Below, piece by piece: positions 1 through 8,263 of a DNA stretch of 50,025 nt. The position numbers were made by a program, and so were the translations under genes. Source of the DNA: Mucilaginibacter sp. UBA5151. GTDB lineage: Bacteria; Bacteroidota; Bacteroidia; Sphingobacteriales; Sphingobacteriaceae. The notes under the pieces are model-generated. The model did not search any database. It had not been told where the DNA came from and worked only from the letters and a program-made list of their open reading frames with translations. Within the stretch, counting starts at the first letter, position 1; every line of letters begins with the position of its first letter. The stretch is from NCBI GenBank assembly GCA_002413785.1, contig DHXR01000012.1, positions 1 to 50,025 of the forward strand, given 5' to 3'.

Positions 1-1049
1 GCTTGTTTGGCAGCTTGTTGTTTCTGCGCCTGCTGTGTAACCTGTTGTTTCTGTTGTTGCTGAGCAGCTTGTTGTTTCTGTTGCTGTAACTGTGCCTGAT
101 TGCCAGGTTGAGCATTTACTGGCCGGGTATTTACACGTACAACTTTAGTGTCAGGAGTTGGGGCTTTTGCAACTGTAGCAAGCCTTGCAGCATTAGTATG
201 ATTAACCGGTGCACCGGCAATACCCTTGCGGGCAATAGCCTGGTTAGGGTTTTGTTGTTTATACAATATCGCGTCAACCACTCTTGCAGGGCGTGCATCA
301 GGGGCTTGCGTTACTGCCGGTCTGTATATATTTATGGTGTTGTTGTGTATGTTGTTAATATTAGTAGTGTTGTTAACATTAGTAATATTATAGACTTTGA
401 CATTCTGATGTGTTACCTGCCTTATTTCCTGCGGACGCGGGCCGGAAATATAAGTTTGATTATTATAAACATTGGTGTTATTAATAATGGTAGTGTTTCG
501 TATAATAGTTACCGACCTTTCAGGTGGTGCATAATAATTATAAATATTAGGCCTGTTAATATAAGCTTGCGGCGCGCATACCCAATAATTATCAGGTACA
601 TGGTATCCGCTTCCAATTGATATGCTGATGCTTATGCCCGGCAATAAGGGCGCCCAACCATAATATCCTCTTCCATGCCTCCAGCTAACCCAGGCTGGTG
701 CCCATTCGTGGCCCGGAATCCATTCCCATCCATAATAATCATCATAACGCCAGCGGCCATAATGAAAAGTTGCCCAACCCCATGGGTAGTCTGAAACCCA
801 TGTATTGCCATAATCTGTTACAACCCAATGACCACGTGTGGCATAAGGTCTGAAACCTTCTTCTGCATTTGGTACCCAAACATTGCCATAATCAGGATCA
901 GATACCCATGTTCCGTAAGGTTGTAAGTTATCGTAAAATTCCTGGTCGGAAATATTGCCGCCATCCTGTGCCTTGCTTGCAGTGGGAGCGGCCAGCATCA
1001 GCAAAACTGCTAACAGGCCTATCCCCCATATATTATTTAATGTTTTCAT
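1..1049 (-). CDS. DUF6600-type exported protein, C-terminus beyond the left edge
   Basis: An open frame of 349 codons starts at ATG 1049 and runs off the left edge without a stop. Residues 1-27 form a signal peptide (basic start, hydrophobic core ending in a ...SKAQ site). Residues 30-140 carry repeated aromatic/glycine motifs (YGTWV, YPWGW, FHYGRWRY, GWEWIPG, GYYGWAPL), which I recognise from the DUF6600 family of Bacteroidetes exported proteins. Residues about 175-245 are Asn/Ile-rich (NNTT, NINN), and the visible end is a Gln-rich tail of QQKQQ blocks. It therefore looks like a periplasmic or surface protein with low-complexity repeats. Molecular function is unknown. The opposite strand also reads open for 170 codons, but that frame lacks protein-like composition. 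The Gln/Asn runs make length variation likely. Confidence 0.85.
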   Translation of the reverse strand, partial: MKTLNNIWGIGLLAVLLMLAAPTASKAQDGGNISDQEFYDNLQPYGTWVSDPDYGNVWVPNAEEGFRPYATRGHWVVTDYGNTWVSDYPWGWATFHYGRWRYDDYYGWEWIPGHEWAPAWVSWRHGRGYYGWAPLLPGISISISIGSGYHVPDNYWVCAPQAYINRPNIYNYYAPPERSVTIIRNTTIINNTNVYNNQTYISGPRPQEIRQVTHQNVKVYNITNVNNTTNINNIHNNTINIYRPAVTQAPDARPARVVDAILYKQQNPNQAIARKGIAGAPVNHTNAARLATVAKAPTPDTKVVRVNTRPVNAQPGNQAQLQQQKQQAAQQQQKQQVTQQAQKQQAAKQ

Positions 1050-1245
1050 GATTGATAAAATAAAGTAGATGATGATATATATTTCGACATGATAAATGAT
1101 AAAACGTTTAAATTAATAATTGTTTTAGCCGTATATGGTTTAATAACAAAAGTGCTTTTGGACATACCATCTGGTTGTTTTTTCACCATATTTTGATATA
1201 ACCATTTTTAAATTAAATAGTTTTACAAAAATTCTAATATATACA

Positions 1246-2208
1246 ATGAGCACTGTAAATATTCCCCGTCTTGATTTAGATGTCTATATAAATGGTGATG
1301 CATCACAACGCAAACAATTTTCGGATGATATCGGAGCAGCTTTTAACGAAACAGGATTTGTTACCATTACTAACCATGGGTTGGACAAAGAACTGATAGA
1401 TAAACTTTATGAAGATGTTAAAGCGCTTTTTGCTTTGCCGGATGCTGTAAAATTAAAATATGAAATACCCGGACTTGCAGGCCAGCGAGGTTACACCGGC
1501 AAAGGGAAAGAAACAGCCAAAGGTTTTAAAGCACCCGATTTAAAAGAGTTTTGGCAGATAGGCCAAACGGTTACCGATGGCTCTTTTCTTAAAGATGAAT
1601 ACCCGGATAATATTATGGTAGCAGAGTTGCCTTCATTTAATGAAACAACGCTCGAAGTTTATAAAAAACTGGAAGCTGCCGGCTGGTATTTATTGCAGGC
1701 CATCGCCGTTTACCTGAATCTGCCCGAAAATTATTTTGATGAAAAGGTTCATAACGGCAATTCTATTTTGCGCACCCTGCACTATTTCCCGATAACCGAT
1801 CCTGATGCAATTCCCGAAGACGCTGTACGTGCCGGGGCACATGAGGATATCAACCTGATCACGCTTTTAATTGGTGCAAGCGCCGATGGACTTGAGGTAC
1901 TTACCCGCGAAAATGAATGGTTCCCTGTAAAGGCTTACGGCGAAGACCTGGTGGTTAACGTAGGCGATATGTTACAGCGGTTAACCAACAATAAACTCAG
2001 GTCAACAACCCACAGGGTGGTAAATCCGCCGCGCGAACTGATGAAGTATTCGCGTTATTCGGTACCTTTTTTCCTGCACCCAAAAGCTGGCATGGACCTT
2101 ACCTGTTTACCATCATGTATAGATAATGAGCACCCAAAACAATACACGGATATTACCGCCGGCGAATATCTTGACGAGCGTTTAAGAGAAATTGGGTTGA
2201 AGAAGTAA
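1246..2208 (+). CDS. 2-oxoglutarate/Fe(II)-dependent oxygenase, isopenicillin N synthase-like
   Basis: This 320-residue protein has the full length of the isopenicillin-N-synthase-like oxygenase family. The N-terminal DIOX_N-type domain covers about 5-110 (including the FVTITNHG strand near 38-45). The catalytic double-stranded beta-helix covers about 170-290. The metal triad is visible as H199-x-D201 and H256 (THRVVNP), and the 2-oxoglutarate-binding pair is R270-x-S272 (RYS). All key residues are intact, so it should be active. The substrate cannot be named from sequence; bacterial relatives hydroxylate or desaturate small molecules. It is cytoplasmic (no signal peptide). It converges on the neighbouring sensor gene with only 11 bp between stop codons. 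Confidence 0.9.
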   Translation: MSTVNIPRLDLDVYINGDASQRKQFSDDIGAAFNETGFVTITNHGLDKELIDKLYEDVKALFALPDAVKLKYEIPGLAGQRGYTGKGKETAKGFKAPDLKEFWQIGQTVTDGSFLKDEYPDNIMVAELPSFNETTLEVYKKLEAAGWYLLQAIAVYLNLPENYFDEKVHNGNSILRTLHYFPITDPDAIPEDAVRAGAHEDINLITLLIGASADGLEVLTRENEWFPVKAYGEDLVVNVGDMLQRLTNNKLRSTTHRVVNPPRELMKYSRYSVPFFLHPKAGMDLTCLPSCIDNEHPKQYTDITAGEYLDERLREIGLKK

Positions 2209-2219
2209 CCGTGCAACGT

Positions 2220-3275
2220 TTAATCAACCTCCTTTAAAATGTAAATTGCTCCATCGGTAAACCCCGAGTACCGCACCGCATAAGTGGGGTTTACTTTTAA
2301 ATTTGGCACTACAATTTCAATGTTTTTTTGAAGGTAAGCTGCTGTTTTACCATCCCGCTTAACTTTTAGAGGAGCATCCGGTTCTGGGTTATCTAAAATA
2401 ATTTTTAATAGAGGACTGTCTGTGATCAAACTGATTATTGATTTGCCGATAACCTGTATATGTTCAAGGTTTAATAATGTCTTCGCGGCAGCATTCATAA
2501 ACAGCACCTCGTGGTCGCCGTTCACGCCGATCACCACATCTGGTATTTCTGCTATCAGCGCCTTTATTCTTACTTCCTCAGATAATATTTTTGTGAGACT
2601 TGTAATTTCATGATCGGCCAGACTGGCCGCCATTATATTAAATGCTCGCGACAACTTGGAAAACTCTTCGCTTGTTGTAAAATCGAGCCTTACCCCATAA
2701 TTTTTCTGGCTGATCTCCTGTAGGCCATCAGCAAACTGATTAAGCGGGTTAATTATAAAACCGGGGAAACCGGCAATCAATACAAAAAGTATCAAAAAGG
2801 TTATCAAAGCCATTGATCCAAGGAAAACCGTTGTTTTGTTAACAGTAGTATGTGTGGAATTTTCCTCGGACACAATCGCCGTCAAGTTTAGCCCGTCGAT
2901 CGTTTTTAGCTGGTAGCGGATATCTTCAATAGCGGCTTCTTTTTGCGCGATGTTTTGTTTAGGGTCAATAATTGACTCAAAGCCCTTGCGCACACCGGCG
3001 GTTGCTTCCTTTTCACCTGGCTCGGTAATATTGTTTTCCTGTTTTTTAAGAGATTTGTCAAATGTATCAGCCGCCTTTGAAGTTAATGGCAAATTGTTCT
3101 CATCCAAAACCGAGCGCATTTCCCTGGTAAACATTAGGGTTTGGTAGTTGTTTTTTAAGGTGACTTTTGCGGTTTCTGATATCTCTTCAATATAATAAAT
3201 AGAAACTGCTCCAAAAAACAGCACCACAACAAATAATAATCCAAACCCTAAAAAAAGCTTTTTTCTAATTTTCAT
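2220..3275 (-). CDS. Membrane sensor with HAMP and PAS domains, no kinase domain
   Basis: I place the start at ATG 3275, giving 351 residues; the frame extends 8 codons upstream to a TTG, but the hydrophobic N-terminus follows directly after the ATG. Order: TM helix about 8-27, extracytoplasmic helical region about 28-150, TM helix about 150-172, HAMP linker about 173-225, PAS-like domain about 235-330 (with GVNGDHEVLFMNAAAKTLL). Bacteroidetes sensor kinases of this layout normally continue into a histidine-phosphorylation domain and an ATPase domain. Here the frame stops right after ...IYILKEVD, where the linker to the kinase would begin. The protein can sense but cannot autophosphorylate. 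It may be a decayed kinase, or a stand-alone receptor working with a partner in trans. No response regulator is adjacent. Confidence 0.8.
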   Translation of the reverse strand: MKIRKKLFLGFGLLFVVVLFFGAVSIYYIEEISETAKVTLKNNYQTLMFTREMRSVLDENNLPLTSKAADTFDKSLKKQENNITEPGEKEATAGVRKGFESIIDPKQNIAQKEAAIEDIRYQLKTIDGLNLTAIVSEENSTHTTVNKTTVFLGSMALITFLILFVLIAGFPGFIINPLNQFADGLQEISQKNYGVRLDFTTSEEFSKLSRAFNIMAASLADHEITSLTKILSEEVRIKALIAEIPDVVIGVNGDHEVLFMNAAAKTLLNLEHIQVIGKSIISLITDSPLLKIILDNPEPDAPLKVKRDGKTAAYLQKNIEIVVPNLKVNPTYAVRYSGFTDGAIYILKEVD

Positions 3276-3410
3276 GACAGTATGATTTTTAGTTTGCAAT
3301 CCCCATCATAACCCTTGCAGCAAAGCCATGTAAATATAAACGAAAACAAGCAGCCTGCGGCAAATTTTATTTTTTTAAACCATCTTTTCCGGTCATATTT
3401 TTAAGATTAC

Positions 3411-3562
3411 GAGGGGCTAAATGCGTTTAGCCCCTCGTAATTTTTGCAGGTTGAGGAGCTAAATGCGTTTAGCCCCTCGTAATTTTCGCGGTTTGAGAAG
3501 CTAAATGCGTTTAGCCCCTCGTAATTTTTGCAGTTTGAGGAGCTAAATGCGTTTAGCTCCTC
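3411..3562. repeat. Four tandem 42-bp hairpin repeats
   Basis: Four units start at 3411, 3453, 3495 and 3537, at an exact 42-bp period. Each has a 26-nt palindrome (11-bp arms around the loop TGCG) followed by a 16-nt T-rich linker beginning GTAATTTT. Unit 1 has arms GAGGGGCTAAA/TTTAGCCCCTC. Unit 4 has GAGGAGCTAAA/TTTAGCTCCTC, a paired change that keeps the stem perfect. Units 2 and 3 have one or two mismatches. This is not a CRISPR array: the linkers are also repeated and there are no unique spacers. Confidence 0.95.
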
Positions 3563-3823
3563 GTAATTTTTGGGGTGTCTTTTTATGTAAAGACATGTAA
3601 ATCAATCAAATATACAAAAAATTTCAAAGAAGGGCACATAATTTATTCTGGAAATCATAAAAATAAATATTTATAAAAGGGGTCTTGTTGGTTTTTAACA
3701 CAGAGGCCACGGAGGATGCACAAAGGACACAGAATCTCCGTGCTGTTTTTTTTTACATAGAATCAAGGTAATGAAGCTTTCGGATTTCTTCTCTTCGATA
3801 TTTGGCGTAAACAATTATAATTT
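3563..3823. other. Gene-free spacer with a CACAGAGG-type word cluster
   Basis: No credible gene lies between the hairpin array and the antitoxin promoter. Around 3699-3745 there is a cluster of related words (CACAGAGGCCACGGAGG, CACAAAGGACACAGAATC, then the inverted CTCCGTG). I know this word type as a common intergenic repeat in Bacteroidetes genomes. Confidence 0.6.
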
Positions 3824-3831
3824 TAAATTTG
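3824..3831 (+). promoter_or_regulatory. -7 element of the antitoxin gene
   Basis: TAAATTTG matches the Bacteroidetes -7 consensus TAnnTTTG and ends only three bases before ATG 3835. It also overlaps the TTG that could open a longer frame at 3829, which argues for ATG 3835 as the true start on a nearly leaderless transcript. Confidence 0.55.
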
Positions 3832-3834
3832 TAT

Positions 3835-4050
3835 ATGCACATATTAAAATTACACCCTCAATATGTAAATGGCGAAGGCGGCGAGCCGCTTGGTGTTTTC
3901 CTAACCGTTTCCGAATTTGAAAATATTCTGGATGACCTTGAGGAGCTGGAAGATATTAAAGTTGCAGATGCCTTCGAAAACCGTAAGGATAAAGAGTTCA
4001 TCCCATTCAGGCAAGCGCTGGATGAGATCAGAAACGGCCTTGTAAAATGA
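3835..4050 (+). CDS. RelB/Phd-type antitoxin-like protein
   Basis: A 71-residue acidic protein. Residues 18-50 (VFLTVSEFENILDDLEELED) and the FIPFRQALDEI segment near 54-64 match the pattern of small Bacteroidetes antitoxins of RelE/ParE toxins: a strand with a helix-starting EF.NIL, an acidic helix, and a C-terminal FIP..EA..EI toxin-binding tail. It would neutralise a cognate mRNA-cleaving or gyrase-type toxin and repress its own promoter. Its partner follows directly but is only a fragment, so the antitoxin is effectively an orphan. The assignment is by pattern recognition; the protein is short, so family membership is moderately certain. Confidence 0.7.
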   Translation: MHILKLHPQYVNGEGGEPLGVFLTVSEFENILDDLEELEDIKVADAFENRKDKEFIPFRQALDEIRNGLVK

Positions 4051-4188
4051 AACCGGGCTGTAAATTTAACCAGCCTCGAAAGCTGGCGCATCAGGGTGGG
4101 CGACTACCGTATTATTTATAAAATCTCCGACGATATTTTAACGATCCTAATTATCAATATTGACCACCGCAAACAAGTTTACAGATAA
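4051..4188 (+). pseudogene. RelE/ParE toxin remnant, 5' part missing
   Basis: Starting right after the antitoxin TGA and in the same frame, 45 codons read through to TAA 4186-4188 and contain SWRIRVGDYRIIYKI and HRKQVYR. These are hallmark C-terminal strands of RelE/ParE toxins, including the conserved R-x-G-x-Y-R and the final HR..VYR. The first half of the toxin, about 45-50 residues, is absent and no start codon opens this frame. The reading frame starting at the overlapping ATG (4047) is different and stops early. A deletion has therefore fused the stop of the antitoxin to the middle of the toxin. Activity as a toxin is not expected. Confidence 0.8.
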
Positions 4189-4317
4189 ACAATAAAGGCT
4201 TCTGGTCTCCCGTCAAATATACGAAATTTGGCGGAGATTGGCAAGAAGGATTGTTTTGGAAATGTATTTCTTCCCTGTATGCATGATTAGGTGGGGGGTA
4301 GGGCAGTCAAGTAAAAG

Positions 4318-5280
4318 TTATGTGTTTTTTATCAAATCAGGAATCTCAATAAGATAACAATAATTACCCGGCGTTGAATAATTTTCGTAATTGTATATAG
4401 CTGGGATTGCAATTGCTAATTGAATTTCATTGTTGTCAAATGCAGCCAAAGCACATGAAATTGTTGAAATTTTATTATTCATTGGACATATTACTGTATT
4501 ATACCCTGGATATTTTTTTATCTGATCTAAAATATTTTTTTTACTTTCCAAAGTATTAATACAAGAAAACTCAAATGATTCAGCGTATGGAAATTCTGCA
4601 AGAAGTTCATTGAATTTTTGTTGATTTAATAAATAGTGTTCTTGTGATATTGAGTTGCCTTTCCCTGCAAGACCAATAGAAATCTTAGAGGGTTCATAAG
4701 CATCTATCAACGAAGAAGCCCTTTCAACTTCAAAACCCATCAGAATAATCAGATGATGAGGCCTTGATGGTCTAATAATCCCGGAGTAACCAAGAATCGA
4801 AGTTACATTTGAGATGCCTTGTGTTAGCCATTTTTCCTTATAAGGCAGTCCTATTGAATATTCCTCGGCGGGTGTATACAAAAATTGAATTTCATTGTCC
4901 TTTGTCAGTATACTTCTAAGTAGCCTTAATAGAATTAAGAGTGTTTGTCTAGTAAAAGTCGTTATATCGATGAGAAATGAAGCCTTAGTATTATTTGATA
5001 AAATTTCACCAACAATAGGAACAATATTATTTACAGTATCTATTTGATTTGTATTATCAATTTCTAATTCTATAAATCCATTTTCTTTAAACAAATTTAT
5101 ATTGTCAACCATTAGTTTCTTGTGAGGAATACTTACAGAAACAATTTTGTGTGAAAATCCTATGTCATTGATAATAGCTGTCATAATTGACAAACTACGT
5201 TTCTCATAACTCGCTGATGCAACAAAAACATCGTAATGTTTTTTAAGTACAGACTTTAGCTGATTTAGAGGTATAGTCAT
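4318..5280 (-). CDS. Duplicated Rossmann-like protein, fourth gene of the island operon
   Basis: I do not recognise a named family. The start is ATG 5280, two bases after the ATPase stop; a TTG six bases earlier would overlap that gene. The 320 residues appear as two similar halves. Half 1 has a first strand with a conserved-looking turn (VFVASASYEKRS, 18-29) and a strand-plus-helix LIDITTFTRQ (103-112). Half 2 has LIILMGFEVERA (177-188) and ICPMNNKISTISCALAA (264-280). A strand ending in a small-residue turn followed by T/K and a long helix recalls the ligand-binding edge of CARF-type Rossmann domains, so a nucleotide or second-messenger sensor is one possibility. There is no transmembrane segment and no obvious nuclease motif. 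It is strongly AT-rich like the rest of the operon. The CARF comparison is inference. Confidence 0.85.
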   Translation of the reverse strand: MTIPLNQLKSVLKKHYDVFVASASYEKRSLSIMTAIINDIGFSHKIVSVSIPHKKLMVDNINLFKENGFIELEIDNTNQIDTVNNIVPIVGEILSNNTKASFLIDITTFTRQTLLILLRLLRSILTKDNEIQFLYTPAEEYSIGLPYKEKWLTQGISNVTSILGYSGIIRPSRPHHLIILMGFEVERASSLIDAYEPSKISIGLAGKGNSISQEHYLLNQQKFNELLAEFPYAESFEFSCINTLESKKNILDQIKKYPGYNTVICPMNNKISTISCALAAFDNNEIQLAIAIPAIYNYENYSTPGNYCYLIEIPDLIKNT

Positions 5281-5282
5281 AA

Positions 5283-7193
5283 TCAATTTTCAATTGGGAA
5301 GTTGAATTCTAATTTGACTTGGCTTAATTCTTTATCTTCGTCATTTTCCTTCACTTTAAGCATCTCGGTAATAAATAATTCGGGATTATGCATAGCTCGG
5401 ATTAGCTTATCAGAGGTAAAAAATTTATAGCCTGCAAAACTTGTCGGGTCTAAAAGAAAATGTGGGGCGAGAATCCTACTCAAAATATAGAGCCTTGTTT
5501 TCCCTGTCCCATTTTTATTGCCAATTGTAGCCTTATGAAAATAACCTAATCTCACTCCCAAATTAATAACTTCTTGTAATTCTTGATCGACACTACCGGA
5601 AATTGCGAAAGAAAATACTTTCCTTTCGCTTCTGTCAGTAGAAACAATGTATTCGCCAAATAATCCGCCTAGTCCATCGATGAGATTTTTTAGTTTAGAA
5701 ATTTTTGACAGATATTTCCCGTCTCTATTTATTTGAACCTTGTCTAATTTATGCTTATCATATTCATCAAAAAGTTGCTTAACCGAATATTCCCTTATTT
5801 CCAAATTCTGAATTGATGGTTGTATGGAAAGTACGTCTGTTGGATGGGCATCCGTTTTTTTTAATTTAATATCTCTAAATTGAGAATTGAACATTTTAGA
5901 AGCGGGTGTTAAAAAATGACGTATAATTCCAGAAGATATACTGACCAACATATCAAAGCCTGCATATTTAAACGTTGAACCAGATTTCGCGGTTCCCTTT
6001 AAACTTCGAATATAGTTTGGAATCGCATAGCGTTGAACATCATCGCTTTCTCTATATCCTCGCCCTTTTCCTTCTTTGAATTGCTTTCTCAACGCTTCTT
6101 TTATTTCCTGAATTCTTTTATCCTGATCTTTGTCAGAGGGGAAAAACTCTTCAGCATTAATTACTATATTCTTTTCCTCAAAGAAAAAATTCAACCTCCT
6201 TTCCACAATTTGCCTTATTCTTTTATTATAAAGATCCTTGGCAGAGGAATATGTGGTAAGAATATTTATATCATAATAATCATGAGGGCTATCAATATTA
6301 GTGCCATTTATAGTATTATAGGTTGGATAATTCAATTGGGTCGATATCTTCAACGAAACCTCTGAATTGGTTCGATAAGATACCCAAGTGTTTAATACAA
6401 TAACTTGTGTTTCGGTCAAGTTATCTGCATCATCAACAAGTAAAAAAATAGGCTTATTGGGGAATAAAGATATCTGTTTTAAACTTTTTAGTAATGGAAA
6501 CAAGAATGATAGATAGTCACAAAGCGGGCCGTTATATGGTACGCTTTGAAACTGGTTTGGAAATTTTATATTTTGAATACTCCTTTTTAAAAATTGATTT
6601 GCTTGAACAAATATTTCTGAACAAATTTCTTTTATAATGTCAAAAGCTTGCTCTATAGTCTTTGGCTCAAATTCAGAGAGGTTTGAGGCATTAAATCCGC
6701 AAAGCTTTAATCTTCTAACAAACTTGTCATTATAAAAAACCTTTATCTCGTTGATAATTGATTCTTTATCTTCAACATTTGTAAAATTTAGTTTTGTAAA
6801 AGAATCAAAAATTAATTCTGAAAAATAGATCGTTAAAACATGCTCATTAAAAATAGAATTTCCATAGTCCTTGATTAATTCATATTCAGGATTGTTAATG
6901 CTTGTAAGTTTGATTGGTATGTGTATAGAGTAAAATGGAAGCTCATTATAATGTTTTACATTCTTGTCGATTAACTGGCAATCTGGTAGTAAAAACCTAA
7001 ACATCATGCTTTTTCCTGATCCGCGTGGACCATTTAAAAAAACGTGTCCTTGTTGCGGTATTGAAGTGAAATCTTCAAAAACGTCGACAAACAATTTATG
7101 AATTACTTCAGCCTTGGTAATTTCAGCTTCACTATCATTACCTTTCTCATCAGGAGTTAAAATAACAAAAGGGTTCTCTTTTAATACGTCCAT
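5283..7193 (-). CDS. AAA/ORC-CDC6-like P-loop ATPase of the island operon
   Basis: A 636-residue protein. Walker A is GPRGSGKS at 55-62 and Walker B is FLLVDDAD at 250-257, followed by a sensor-1-like strand (SLKISTQ, 280-286). The wide spacing between Walker A and B shows a long helical insertion. The middle is basic (about 330-400), and residues about 500-600 look like a winged-helix or other DNA-binding end. The layout resembles ORC/CDC6-type ATPases found in bacterial conflict operons, a family name I give from memory. It probably couples ATP binding or hydrolysis to recognition of DNA or to assembly of the complex. It starts 6 bp after the HD gene stop. No helicase motifs and no nuclease domain were found. 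Confidence 0.85.
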   Translation of the reverse strand: MDVLKENPFVILTPDEKGNDSEAEITKAEVIHKLFVDVFEDFTSIPQQGHVFLNGPRGSGKSMMFRFLLPDCQLIDKNVKHYNELPFYSIHIPIKLTSINNPEYELIKDYGNSIFNEHVLTIYFSELIFDSFTKLNFTNVEDKESIINEIKVFYNDKFVRRLKLCGFNASNLSEFEPKTIEQAFDIIKEICSEIFVQANQFLKRSIQNIKFPNQFQSVPYNGPLCDYLSFLFPLLKSLKQISLFPNKPIFLLVDDADNLTETQVIVLNTWVSYRTNSEVSLKISTQLNYPTYNTINGTNIDSPHDYYDINILTTYSSAKDLYNKRIRQIVERRLNFFFEEKNIVINAEEFFPSDKDQDKRIQEIKEALRKQFKEGKGRGYRESDDVQRYAIPNYIRSLKGTAKSGSTFKYAGFDMLVSISSGIIRHFLTPASKMFNSQFRDIKLKKTDAHPTDVLSIQPSIQNLEIREYSVKQLFDEYDKHKLDKVQINRDGKYLSKISKLKNLIDGLGGLFGEYIVSTDRSERKVFSFAISGSVDQELQEVINLGVRLGYFHKATIGNKNGTGKTRLYILSRILAPHFLLDPTSFAGYKFFTSDKLIRAMHNPELFITEMLKVKENDEDKELSQVKLEFNFPIEN

Positions 7194-7199
7194 TTTAAA

Positions 7200-8261
7200 T
7201 TACTTTTCACCAGTTAGATAATTTTTTAAATTTTCTCCACTCCAATATCCGCCATTCTTTCTTAAACTATCCCCACATAGATCAATGATGTCATAGTTCT
7301 CATTAGGATAGCCTTTTTCAACAAGTTCATAAGGAGGAATTGGGCTTTTATCAAGGATATTTCCCTTTTCGACCTCAATAGAAACATTTAATTTGCTAAT
7401 CGTAATATAAGGACGCAAAAACCGCATACAATAAATAGTTTCATAATGAGATTTTACTGTTCGTTCAAAAATTTCGTCTAACAAATATTTATCTTCCCAG
7501 CTATCAACATTCTTGAGATATTTAGGAAATTTCACTATTGCGTCCTCTTTTGTTAAGTAATAATCAAATTCCACAATTCCAGCATCCGGTTTAATAGCAA
7601 CGTCACGCAGACTCAAAGCATGTTTCTGATGTATAATACTGGATTTTTTAACTTTGTCTATTTTTAAAAGATAAGCCATAGCTCTTCCTGTTTCATCTGC
7701 ATATTCATCCGCCAATCTTAATAATGCAGCTAAAAATTGAGGCCTAATCTGAAACTTGTCTTTGTACATAAAGATAGGTAACAAATAGCCAATTTTATCT
7801 TTCTCTTTTTTATCCTCTCTCATGTAAGAGCCAGCATGACAGCTAGCTATGTAGCCAATATTTTTAAGTAGTCTATTGTCAATTAAACCATTTATGTTAA
7901 GATCGTTAAATATTTCAATTGCATTGTTTTCGTGATCTTCTCTCCCTTCACTATTTTTAATATCATGTATTTGGACTGCAATTAAAAGATGAAATGCTTC
8001 ATAACAGGAAATAGTGGCTTTTTCATAACTTAATAATTTTGAAATTTGATAGATAACCCGTGCGATATGTGAAGCATCATGCCTGGTTAGTGTAGTCTCG
8101 TCAGTAAAATCAGCACCGGCGTTTACCTGTAAATGTATATCCTTTAATTTACTTACAACTGATCTATAATTAGCAACATAGTCTACCCCGTCAGGAAATT
8201 CGCTCTGAGCTCTTTCAATAAACCATTGTTCTAAATTATTATTGTATCCAGATAAATCCAT
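7200..8261 (-). CDS. HD-domain hydrolase of the island operon
   Basis: A 353-residue protein with a helical HD-type metal site: H61/H65 (RHDASH), the paired H99-D100 (QIHDIKN), H142 (CHAGSY) and D185 (RLADEYADE). This is the H...HD...H...D order of HD phosphohydrolases, which act on nucleotides, cyclic nucleotides or DNA/RNA ends. I recall an 'HD-CE' (conflict element) family with the same early HD...H helix and a C-terminal extension, linked to ORC-like ATPases; the match should be tested. Residues about 210-310 form a beta-rich extension of unknown role. It is cytoplasmic. Its ATG lies 2 bp after the methyltransferase stop, so the two are almost certainly co-transcribed and translationally coupled. 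Confidence 0.85.
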   Translation of the reverse strand: MDLSGYNNNLEQWFIERAQSEFPDGVDYVANYRSVVSKLKDIHLQVNAGADFTDETTLTRHDASHIARVIYQISKLLSYEKATISCYEAFHLLIAVQIHDIKNSEGREDHENNAIEIFNDLNINGLIDNRLLKNIGYIASCHAGSYMREDKKEKDKIGYLLPIFMYKDKFQIRPQFLAALLRLADEYADETGRAMAYLLKIDKVKKSSIIHQKHALSLRDVAIKPDAGIVEFDYYLTKEDAIVKFPKYLKNVDSWEDKYLLDEIFERTVKSHYETIYCMRFLRPYITISKLNVSIEVEKGNILDKSPIPPYELVEKGYPNENYDIIDLCGDSLRKNGGYWSGENLKNYLTGEK

Positions 8262-8263
8262 TA

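Noticed and set aside
108..620. 170-codon plus-strand frame at the left edge
   Set aside because: It lies antisense to the DUF6600 gene, whose signal peptide and aromatic motifs clearly identify the true frame; the plus frame has no such features.
3411..3562. Possible CRISPR array because of four regular repeats
   Set aside because: Linkers between palindromes are themselves repeated (GTAATTTTTGCAG...), so there are no unique spacers, and no Cas genes are present.
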